A DNA stretch of 64,000 nt, taken from Phoronis australis. Its lineage: Eukaryota > Phoronida > Phoronidae. Under the pieces are notes generated by a model that saw nothing but the letters and a program-made list of their open reading frames with translations, did no database searches and was not told the origin of the DNA. Position 1 is the first letter of the stretch. Every line of letters starts with the position of its first letter. A program made the position numbers and the translations under genes. This document shows, piece after piece, positions 48,512 to 59,040 of this stretch. The stretch lies in NCBI GenBank assembly GCA_002633005.1, contig NMRA01000055.1, positions 317,992 to 381,991 on the forward strand. Direction: 5' to 3'.

Positions 48512-48967
48512 TGTTTACCTTGAACGTAAAGCATGTAAATTTAGTTCCTATATGTTAAAAGCATCATTTTTACTATACTGAGGTCCGTAATTGCCAAATG
48601 TAATGAATGGTTAGGTTTATTGCCCAACTTAGTTGGTTAAGTCACCATGATAATCCTCAGTTAATTGAAACAGCCATGAACAACCCCAACACACATTGTT
48701 GTTCTAATCAGTAGAAGGTAGTACCTGTGGCATATTTCTACCATAGGTACCAATAAATATTCAAAACTACTGCTATTGGTCATTCTTTATTTGCTCTTTT
48801 CTTGGGGTGATGAAGAAATATGGCGGCAAAAGGCCATTTCTCACATCACTTGACGTGCAATCATTTGAGTGTTTAAATCCTGTTTTCTGTGTTGCAAAAG
48901 TATTATTAGGACTATCTGGATAATCCAATTCATCCAGAATAATAAAATAAAACATTCAAGAAAGGCT
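48512..48967. mobile_element. MITE family 2, copy 1 (TA-flanked, ~456 bp)
   Basis: Shares ordered blocks with 57753-58166: TGTAAATTTAGTTCCTA, TGTTAAAAGCAT, AAATGTAATGAA, TTAATTGAAACAGC, and near the end TTAGGACTATCTGG and ATCCAGAATAATAAAAT. The ends, TGTTTACCTTGAACG and (reverse complement) AAGCCTTTCTTGAATG, are eroded versions of the inverted repeats in the other copy. TA is retained at both borders. No coding capacity. Confidence 0.7.
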
Positions 48968-48971
48968 TTAC

Positions 48972-50337
48972 GACTACTGCATTCTTTTTTCCAAAACAGA
49001 CTTTTGATATTTACATACTACTGATCATTCAACCCGTTACTACGGTTATGGGAAAATGTTGAGAATGTGTGTCAATATATAGCAATATAATGTAACCATG
49101 ACATAATGAGTGACAGAAGGTTAATACCTGATATCAATTATGGTAATTACTAAAGTAAATAACAAGTCTGGATAATTGCATATTGCAGCAAGATCAGTAA
49201 CACTGGAAGGCCACTGGAAATGACCTATATATGAACACACATGCAAATTAAACAATAATATTAGTTTGCTTGCATTTAGTGGAAATGAAATCAACTTGAA
49301 TGCAAACAAATACTGATGTCCATGTTGGTAAATTACACCATTAGTTTGGATAGCTTACTTCTACATTCTGAATGTTAATGGAATAAATGATGATGAACAC
49401 CAACTGAAAGTGTTAGTGTTGTGATTTTTGCGCAAAGAAAAAATGATCTTCATTCCCTTTGAAAAGCACAACAGAACTAGAAATTTCATGACTTGTATGT
49501 CAATTTAAAGACCTGCCTACAAATTTCGCCAAAATGAAGCTGATAACACTTCGAGCTGTTCTCAGAGTGCAAGTACCCATTAGGCGCTACATGGCATTTC
49601 CCAACACGCCACTATATAGCTCTGTCCAGACGCACACTTAATCTAGTGCAAGTTGCACCAGGGGCAACTTGCACCTGATCAGCGTGTAAACAGAACAATC
49701 CCACCACTGGTGTTTAAAATGTGGAGCTGGGCGAAAATCACTAAGCACATGCCATTCTAGTATTGAGAACCCAGCAAATGCAAAATGGCAGAAACCAAGG
49801 AAACAATGATTTGCTATCCGTTTTCAGCAATTTTATTTTTATTGCAAGCTCATTTTCATCTTGCCTTATCTTGTAAAACAAAGTAATTGCAACAGATTCA
49901 ATAATGACTTGGTGTGTTCAGGATGTCCATCACCTGCCAGAAAGACTGAAGAACACACAATTTCTCCCAACCTCCGCATCACCCGCCATCAGCCACAATG
50001 AGTTTCCAGACACCTGTTGTAGCACTTAGGTCGATGCGTGATCGTGTGATCCATAGATCACAATCGGACTTATTGTCTGCATTACAAGGAATATCTAAGC
50101 AGGGCAAAAAATGCATTTTTATGGAAGGGATTGAAATTCTCACTTTTGTGAAGTCCTGTCCACACACAGATTTGGCCTATCTGAGACAAGTCCTGCGCTA
50201 ACATTTGGGGTTTTGTTACCCCAAAACCTAAGCGAGCCCAACCCACACTGTGACTTACCCGTCCTAATCGATGCACAAATTAAGTGCTCGTGGCTTAGCT
50301 GCGATACTGAAGAAAACCTCAGCAGAAGCATATTATC
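48972..50337. other. Non-coding flank, no gene recognised
   Basis: AT-rich, with short open frames only. Confidence 0.5.
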
Positions 50338-50600
50338 AAAATTTCACGAAGATCATCAGCACTGTGCATTGAATCCCTACCAAATTGGGAAAGTGTAATT
50401 TGTCTCTAGAAAAAATATGTAAATTTCATAAAAATCTGTCACGAAGCTGTGTAGATATAGAGGCAAAGATAAAAACTAAAATTAATCTCTGGGGAACAGT
50501 AGTAATTAGATTAGTCTGAAAGTCTTTGTCATCTGTTTTCAATGCATACAAACACTCCAAATTTTACGAAGATCTTTCAAAGGGTTTAGGATATACAGCA
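50338..50600. repeat. Decayed units related to the 55-kb satellite
   Basis: AAATTTCATAAAAATCTGTCA (near 50421) and AAATTTTACGAAGATCTTTCA (near 50559) are 138 bp apart. They match the ATTTCATGAAAATCTGTCA block of the array at 55242-56420. A third partial match lies near 50338. Confidence 0.5.
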
Positions 50601-50819
50601 TCAAACAGTGTACAACACCAGGAGAGAGATAACAACATACACCCACATATGAACAAGTTGGCGCATATGAAAAATTTGGTACACTCGGTCTTCGAACCTT
50701 GCTTTATGTATGGTAAAACTTTTACTCAAGGTCAGAGCTTGTTCCAAATTTTAGAAAGAGGCAATGTTGGTCCTCCCAAACTCGAGAATTACTATCCAAG
50801 ACAAAAGATCACTTAACTC

Positions 50820-53230
50820 AACAATACACACTATGGGAACTAATGCAAACATTGCATCAATGGCTATTTTAGACAATTCCATAAACTGCCAAGATCATTT
50901 TCAGACTCTCTTGATACAAAACGCAGTGTCTGATATTTGAGAATTACAATGAATTCCAAATCATCCATATCCCAATTGCCAGAATTAAGAAAATTCAATC
51001 TCGCCTTGAATTTTAGTATTTCAAATTTTAGACTGTCCCAAGCAGGATAATTTTTGCTGTACTATCTCCCACATTGATATCACATGTCTACCCACTGACC
51101 CAATACAGAATTCAGTACCCTAGTGACAATCCATTTAAATCACACAGTGAATGTAGGTTCAACTCACTCTGAAAATATAATGCTTGGGATATTTGTGCTA
51201 TACCTAGATTTTGATGAATCAACATGAATATGAATGAAATTCATTTTATTGTCACAAACTATAGTAACTCATTGAGCAGCAACCTCTCATAGTAGAGCGC
51301 AGGCATTTCTTTGCACCAAGTCACTCTGCAGGGAAGCAGTTATGATGTAACGATTAGGAATCAGAAGTGGGAGTAGAAAGCATAAGTACACCATGCATCA
51401 TTAAATGAAACATTATGTGGAATCCATTTGGCTGGGCCAATGATTGCTCACATAATTAAAGACAGTTAATAATTAATAAACTGTATGTGAAACTCTGAAT
51501 TGAAACAAGGCTTAGATTACTTGGAGTAGGATATATTTGCCATCAACGCCATACACTATTCATCACATAATGTATCATTCCAGCTTTCTTTACTAATACA
51601 AGATAGTTGACAAATAGACAGAGGCAGCATTTCCACAAGCCCCTACTGAGGGTTCAATTATGATACCAAACCACACTGGTCACATTTTAAAAATTAACTG
51701 AGTACCTAATAATGAAGTCACTTGTTCTCATCTCCCCATTGTGAACAAAATTGTTTTAAATGGCTACTTCAATGGCCGCCTAACAAAATACCAGTGTGCC
51801 CTCTAATGTGATTCTGTATTATTTACCCACAATCCTGTGCGTCAGTAGGGCACTTGCCCCACATTTGGCAACCTAATCACTATTTTAATTGGTTTGCCAT
51901 CCTAACATTTCCCGATAAAGTAATACCATTACACAATGTGGAGTTGCAATCCTGTGATGAATCGTTCTTTACTTGCCCAATTCAGCCTTCAAAAACTTTT
52001 GCCGATTTTTAACGTAAACCCTTGAAGTGGTATAAGAACTGAGTAGTTTAATTCAGCATAAAAGTGTATTAGCAGTCCAACATTTCCAAAAATAGGTACA
52101 TCATAACATGACTTTTTGCACCTCTGCAAAAGAGGAGAGCTGAATTCAGTATGTGGGAATTAAAAAACATCATCCCAGATACAGGTCCTTGTACACTTCA
52201 TTGTTGCACTGATGCTCTTGCAATGGTAGATATTGAGGGACATGTCACTAGGGTACCCGGTTTTCTGAAAAAATAGTGCAAGGCCACATTTATGGTACAT
52301 GATGTGCCAAAACAATTACAGGAGTGTAAAAATTTCCAAGAAAATCTTAAAGTAGATCAACACATTTTTGTAAAGAAGCAAGGAAGGTAATCGTCATCAG
52401 CACATCTCTAGCACAAACTTCACCATCTAAAAGTATCACTGCTTTCATTGGCCAATCTAGTCGTCTTATATCCTTCAATGCAGTGGATAAAAGCTACAGG
52501 ATACAGTGCAGAAATAAAAACTATTAAGACGGAGTTTTCCACAAACAAAGCATCAATAACGTAAATTTTTCTGGAAAGTGTTTAAAGTAACGTTGAAGTT
52601 TTCCTACGAAGTAAAAACTCCATCCAAATAATCCGAGTTCAAAGGCAAAACAAAGCTTTATTACAGAAACCAGAAATGTAAGACAGAGTTAACAAAACAC
52701 AAAAGCTCAATAATTCAGGTGCTCTGTCAATACAGACGTTCATAAATAATTGATTACTTCTGCGGATTATTCACATAATCTTATGTGTATGACCAACAAG
52801 CAACACTAATCAGATGTTAAATCTGCTGAACTAAAAGACTTTAATGTTAGACTTTAACTTCTGATAAACCAAACACATCTCCTGATAAAAATACCAATGG
52901 CAACCAAGCCCAGACAATGGAGATCATTATTATTCATGTGTATTCTCCAAAACCAGCATGTGTGTGCTCTATTCCTCCATATTACTATTGGAATGGTGCC
53001 AGAAAATATGGCCAATCAGGTTAAGGCTGACAGTCACCTGGCAGCTTGTTTGCAATGAGTAGTAAAATTACATCAGTCACTAGTAGGAAATAGTAAAATC
53101 CTAGACTAACCAGCATGCCGTGTTATAAGCAGAGTTAAATAATGGCTAAGCTACCCAATTCTCATCACTGATGTAGTAAACAGAAATGATACAATTGAGG
53201 CTAAATGCAGTTTGATAAAAAAGTTTTAAA
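50820..53230. other. Non-coding flank, no gene recognised
   Basis: Nothing beyond simple AT-rich sequence. Confidence 0.5.
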
Positions 53231-53455
53231 AATACAGGTTTTGCACCAGTAACAACATAATGGTTTTATAGGAAACTGAAACCAATGTATCAAAATCAAA
53301 AGCTGCAGCAGTGCAGCTCTAGAAAAATGGATTCAAGGATATAATGCAGGTCTTGCTGCAGTAACAACATAATGGTTTTTATAGGAAACTGAAACCAATG
53401 CATTAAAGTCAAAAGCTGCAGCAGTGCATAGATCTATGAAAATGCATTCAGGGAT
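53231..53455. repeat. 111-bp tandem duplication
   Basis: AGTAACAACATAATGGTTTT at 53249 recurs at 53360. The shared segment extends through GGAAACTGAAACCAATG and AAAAGCTGCAGCAGTGCA. Two copies, roughly 85-90% alike by eye. Confidence 0.9.
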
Positions 53456-55180
53456 AATAGTGTAAATCCAACCTAAAATCTTAAGTATAGACTTCTGGTT
53501 GACCCCTTCTCAAATTTTGTTGGACTTATGGGTCTTCCAATGGACAAAATAAAATTTCAATCAAGTTTGAAATTTGAATCAACAATTTGAAACTCCCATG
53601 GAACAACAGTGAAAGTTTGACATGATTGTAAAAAAATCTAAAAATACTGTCAATGGAGCTTAGATAGGAAGAAGTGGATGCGAATCAGAGGAATGTTCAT
53701 AATCAATGATCACACAGTATTGTGCAGCTAACATTGACTTTACCAAGAATCAAATAGTCTACCTTTTCACATGTTAAACTTTCAACCCATGGAACAATGA
53801 CTACAGTAACAAATATCTTTTTCTGAGATTAGCCCCAGCGCGAAATCGAGCCTGAAACCCTCAGTTTTGTAGTCAAATGCTCTGCTGGTTGAAGTAAATC
53901 CCACTTGATAAATGTTTTAAGCATATTTAACCAATAGTCACTGCCCTTGATTTTAGGGAATGTCTGGCAAACAATCACAAGAATTGGTGATTTGTAATAA
54001 AATTCCTCAAACAACAGTTTTTTTGTTTTACACCTCTGTTCAAGGGTAATAACTTCAAATGTTCTATCCTATCCAACAATAATTTCAAAAATGTTTTTGT
54101 AATAAAAATGATACTGCCCCTTTAATGATCAGATTTTTTTCAACAGAAATGTCAAAACATTTGTCGCCATAAGGACACCAGGCCATTCAGTCATATCTTG
54201 TAGATGGACAACCGTGCAATTATTTGGTGATGCCATCCACCCTTGATATCACAAAAGTTGGTCTAAGCTCCTAGTGTGTTATACAGGACAGTTACCACAT
54301 TATCAGTAATAAAATACTGGCTGAAAAAAAAAAATGAATTGTCAAGGACAGAAACTTTTTTAATGTTTCGCTTCTGAAATAGAAATCCTTTGGTGGTCAA
54401 AAGTGAGTGTAGAATCATTCTTTCATGGAAGAAATATGATAAAAATTGCGGAAACTTCTGTGAGGGAATTTTTCATTTCTGGACAAGATTTGACTTGATA
54501 CGAGTTTACATTAGTGTATTCATTCAGCGTGATACATATTTGGTGTTTGTGCCATGACATCGGACAAAAGACTGAGTTTGGCCATTAACAAAAGATTGAT
54601 ATCAGGCCTTTGAAAACCAGCATCTTCTGGAATACAGAGTAAATGGGAGTTAGTTGTAATGCCATGTGGGCCATATTTTTCATGTAAAACAGTTCCACGG
54701 AAATGGTAAGTGTATTGTGCAGAGGCGACATTTTTATATAACGTACGACATCTAATTAGAAAAAAGATGAGATATCTGATCCACTGTCCAAAAAATCAAA
54801 TCACATACCAATGTTCGACAGGCACTAGTGATATGTCTTATTATCATATGACTCGACAAATAAAATGGCGGAACGGTTTCTTACCATGAGAAGGTTACAA
54901 ATGGTGTACCATGCAATACAATACTTGCTCTGTTTGGTCATGGTAATGGTAGATGATGGGACAGAATAGTAACATTTTCCACATTAGTGTTCATCACTCG
55001 TAAGAGAGCAGATAAGACACCTTTGAGAGTGCTCATTTTAACTAGCTGATAAGCCTTCTGCATCCCCAGCCATGCAGTTTAAATGTTATGGCCATGGCAT
55101 GCCTTCTGATCACTCATCCTATCTGTCTCAATTCTTTTTTGCAATAGTGTCCCTTCCATTAACAAGAGCCATTAAAGGCA
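53456..55180. other. Non-coding flank, no gene recognised
   Basis: A poly(A) run near 54325. No coding features. Confidence 0.5.
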
Positions 55181-55241
55181 TTAAAATGTGCCCAAAGACT
55201 GCACCCCAAATATACTTCTAGGGCGTGTTCATTTGCATCAT

Positions 55242-56420
55242 AAAATGGCCACCAGGAGGCTCAAAATACATCAAACCCATCTGAAAACAGGAAGGCATTG
55301 TCATTTCCCTAGCAAAAACCTATTTGCCAATTTCGTGAATATCTGTCCAGGAACTCTAAAGATACAGATACAAACATAAAAAATAAAATTGTCGCTAAGA
55401 TCCTCAATTATAGCTGAATTCCTCCAAAAGAAATCATTGTCAGATGTAATACTCATGGGAATACACATTTCAAATTTCACAAAAATCCTACAAGGGGCAA
55501 TGGAAATAGTTGTGAATGCAAAAAAATGCCATTGGAGTGCACTGCAGTCGTCAATGCTGTTTTCATTAAGAACCCAGCTTCCAATGTTCTTAATGATTTG
55601 TTGAGCAGTTTTGAGGATAGACAGGCTGATGCCAACGAACTTTCAAAAAAATAAAATGGACACTGGGTGGCACACAATACACCTAATCCGTGTAAAAAAT
55701 ATAAAGGTACTGCCGTCTCTGTAATAGCATATTTGCCAAACTCCATGAAAGTCCATCAAGGACCAGAGATAAACATGAAAATATAAAATTGCCACTAGGG
55801 GGCACAGTGGTAGTCATATCCATTGAAAAGTCGTAATCCACTGCCACATTAACAGAATAACACTTGTTGAATTTCAGAAGGGGTACAGAGATACAGCCGT
55901 GGATATAAAAACAGAACTTCCACTAGGACCTGCCAAAGTAGTTGAACCTGTCCTGAATCAATGCCATTCTTGGTCTTCTCAGCAGGAACACATCTGCCAA
56001 TTGTCATAATGGTCCTTTGAGTAATTTTGCAGAGAGGCAGGGGCCATAATTAATAAAAATAGACACTACGTACTGCAGAATACTTCAAATCTGTACAAAA
56101 ATGGGAAGGCTCTGTGGTCTCCTTAATATGGTAGAAACCTATTTGTCAGGATTCATGAAAATCTGTCATGGAACTCAGATTCAGATGCAAATGTAAAATA
56201 CTAAAATTGCCACTACGGGATACAGCGACAGGCAGATCCATTGGAAACTCACGGATCATTGGAAACTCACGGATCATTGGAAAGTCATGGATCACTGGAA
56301 AGTCATGGATCATTGGAAACTCACGGATCATTGGAAAGTCATGGCCATTTGTTGTCAGTTCAATATGAACACATCTGCTAATTTTCATGAAGATCCTCTC
56401 AGGGATTTGAGACACAGCAT
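55242..56420. repeat. ~138-bp satellite, eight units
   Basis: Eight diverged units. AAAATTGCCACTAGGGGGC-like cores fall at 55242, 55385, 55523, 55653, 55785, 55913, 56056 and 56203 (spacing 143, 138, 130, 132, 128, 143, 147). Each unit also has a CCAATTTCATGAAAATCTGTC-like block and a GATACAAACATAAAA block. The best core, CCACTAGGGGGCAC at 55792-55805, fully matches the CTCF consensus CCASYAGRKGGCRS. Confidence 0.85.
56235..56343. repeat. 18-bp array nested in the 138-bp satellite
   Basis: Six copies of GATCATTGGAAASTCAYG (the first is 19 bp). It sits inside the last unit of the larger array, at the place where the 55785 unit reads TATCCATTGAAAAGTC, so it looks like local amplification of part of a satellite unit. 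The minus strand stays open as a six-residue repeat of the MIREFP/MIHDFP type, a by-product of the 18-bp period. Confidence 0.9.
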
Positions 56421-57492
56421 TGGACGCTGGATATCAAGACAAAGATGACGACAATATGCACCCACACATGTATATGCAAGAGCATAAAAAACAAAAATAC
56501 AAACACTTACTGAAATTAATAATTCATATTAAGAAATACTGCAACTCATCACGCAACATAGCGTGACAATGATACTTGATTATTAAAACATAAATATTAC
56601 AGTCAATCTTACATACAAAATATTTCAAACAGTAGAAGCAAAAGCACCAAACAAAACAATTTCAAATTAAATATATTTACTTGAAATGTGAAGAAAATAT
56701 AAGCTATTACTTAAATTAGTGCTAATTAAACAGTGAAGACTAATAATTTTTACTTCAGTAATGCGTCTGTACTTTCCATGAAATTTCTCATTAAACTTTT
56801 ATCAGCAGTCTGAGTGACATTTGGAGTTCAGTGCCTGGAGTGGGCTAGGCAGTTCATTATGTGGCAAGGTGAGATATCAAAGAATATTCCCCTAATGAAG
56901 ACATGTATAAAATTACTCATAAACTTCTCAATTAATTTTGTTAGTAATGCTCATTATTAACTCAGTAGTGTGGTAGGCACACTACAGTTGTGTCTAAACA
57001 AAAATTCCCCTCTCAATTCTTTTTCTGTTGATCAATTAACATTATTTCCGCAACCTTGTGTCATTTGTTTTAATTTTTTACCAAGTTGTCTAGACAATCC
57101 CTTGAGACATCAAGAAAAGACAACTCACTACATTCAGCAAAAGCACTTTGAAAATTATCACAGTGAAGTTTGAAATGTGAAATAAGGCACCAGTTAAGTT
57201 TATTTATGCAAAACAAATAGCAAGAACATTTGTTGATTTCATTTGATTCTTTTCAACTAATTCCAGGTAACCAGCCAATGTTTACTTGTATATAAATATG
57301 AATAGTATTCAACTGAAAGTTACTGATGAATATAACTCACTATTTTCCTCATGTAAATGGTTCTTACCAGCCTAAACTGGAAAAGTCAATATGAGTTTAA
57401 TCTTTACCTGAAAAGATGAAATTTCTAATCTGGTGATTCTGTTCCACAAAATGAGTAAGTGACGTGACAGCCCATTCAAAATTCAAATCCAA

Positions 57493-57578
57493 GCAATATT
57501 TTTGCAATGTGGAACCATGACAACAGCAAAGTGATGCAATATTTTTGCAATGTGGAACCATGACAACAGCAAAGTGAT
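57493..57578. repeat. 43-bp perfect tandem duplication
   Basis: GCAATATTTTTGCAATGTGG at 57493 recurs at 57536. The two 43-bp copies are identical, so the event is recent or the copies have been homogenised. Confidence 0.95.
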
Positions 57579-57752
57579 GGACATCCTACTTGGTACAATA
57601 ACACCACCATGACTTTCATCACCCCCTCTTTAGTTATAAGTAATAAACTTTATTTATAGAAGATAAAATACAAGAGATATAAAAACACGCTTAAGCCAAA
57701 GGCTAATATACAGCATAGTCCTATACAGCTAAAATCAAATTAAATAAATTAA

Positions 57753-58166
57753 AGCCTATCTTCAACGGTAACACCTGTAAATTTGGTTCCTACAACATGT
57801 TAAGAGCATTGCTGAGCCCACTATTGCCATGAATTGCAAAATGTAATGAACTCTTAGGCCTATCGGCTTGCTTTTGTTTACGTCACCAGGAGAATCACCT
57901 TTTAATTCAAACAGCTGCGAATAACACTGGCAGGCAATGGTGTTCTATTCAGACCCCTGTTCAATACAACTGTTGTCGGCCTTTTGTTGTTTGTGCTGGG
58001 ATCTCCTGTTGACGCAACATGGCACGAAAAATCAGCTTCACCTATCATTTGACAGGCTTTCATTTGCGTGATTGAACTCGCGTTTTCTTACTTTACTAAG
58101 GCTTTGCTAGGACTATTTGGTTAGCTCAATACATCTAAAATAACAAAATTTCGTTGAAGTTAGGCT
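57753..58166. mobile_element. MITE family 2, copy 2 (414 bp, inverted ends, TTAA-flanked)
   Basis: Ends AGCCTATCTTCAACG and CGTTGAAGTTAGGCT are inverted repeats with one mismatch in 15. Both sides are flanked by TTAA (57749-57752 and 58167-58170). The interior matches 48512-48967. It sits in the 3' UTR of the minus-strand LINE, so it arrived after that LINE. TTAA points to piggyBac-type targeting; but the other copy keeps only TA at both borders, which would fit a Tc1/mariner-type element. No coding capacity. Confidence 0.8.
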
Positions 58167-58244
58167 TTAAGATAGACAAAAAAATTAAATTAAGTTACAT
58201 TAAATTAAAGAGTATTTACAAATTGAATTTACAGACTGAATTAA

Positions 58245-58262
58245 AAATAAATAAATAAATAA
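58245..58262. repeat. (AAAT)n microsatellite
   Basis: A short AAATAAATAAATAAAT run in the 3' UTR of the LINE, just before the MITE-interrupted segment. Confidence 0.9.
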
Positions 58263-59040
58263 CAACTTTTATATGGTATATACATCAGAGTGACAAAAGG
58301 AGGGACAGCTATAATGATCACAGGTAACTTATGAGTTTGAGTCTGAAATCATCATAACGGTCAGCCTTCTTTAGACTATTTGGCAAGTTGTTCAACAGTT
58401 GAATGGCCTGATTAAAGAAGGCCTTAGAGTAAAGCGAAGTTCTGTGTTTAGGCAAAACAAAATTGTTTGAGGAAGAAAATCTTGTCCTGATTTGGTGGCT
58501 ATTTCGAACAAGTACCAGGTTACAAGACATATAAGTTGGTACATTATTGTGAGAACACTTATGCATCATACACAAACGCCTATTTATAAAATATTTGTCT
58601 ACAGGGAGCCACCCCAGTCTGTTCAACATGAGTTGATGGAGTGTCAAAAGGTACACCTAGAATAAGTCTGCCCGCCTGCTTCTGAGCCTTCAAAAGGGAG
58701 GACACCAATTTTGCATTGCATCCTGACCACACCTTACTACAATAAACGAACAGAGAAAATACAAAAGAGCGGAAATATTGCAGACGCCCTTCTGTGGGAA
58801 GAAATGGTGACATACGCTGGAGAAGACCAACACGCTGTCTAATTTTAGACACAGTCCTACTAATATGGCTAGATTAGCTGAGGGTCTTGTCAACAGTAAT
58901 ACCCAATAACTTTTCACTGTCAACCTGTTTGAGCCATACACCCGAAATAGCAAGATTAAGTTCAAGGTCACTCACTTCTACTATGACGTTTCTCTGAGGC
59001 AAAACTTGTACATTTAGTTTATCTTCTTGAGACGATAACC

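Larger units (their letters stand above)
57640..59040 (-). pseudogene. 5'-truncated non-LTR retrotransposon (LINE), C-terminal RT region and 3' UTR
   Basis: On the minus strand, codons from about 59035 to 58318 resemble the region after the RT catalytic motifs in LINE ORF2 proteins: EKLLGITVDKTLS, VGLLQRMSPFLP, VFSLFVYCSKVWSGCN, GRLILGVPFDTPS, then in another frame NRLGWLPVDKYFINRR and FFNQAIQLLNNLPNSLK, ending at a stop at 58318. The copy is dead: a TAA lies at 58876-58874 and a frameshift near 58630, and the catalytic YxDD part is missing by 5' truncation. The 3' UTR runs on to AATAAAGTTTATTA near 57654-57641, a typical LINE tail, but is interrupted by a MITE at 57753-58166. The CR1/Jockey-type superclade is likely; the exact clade is not resolved. 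Confidence 0.8.
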
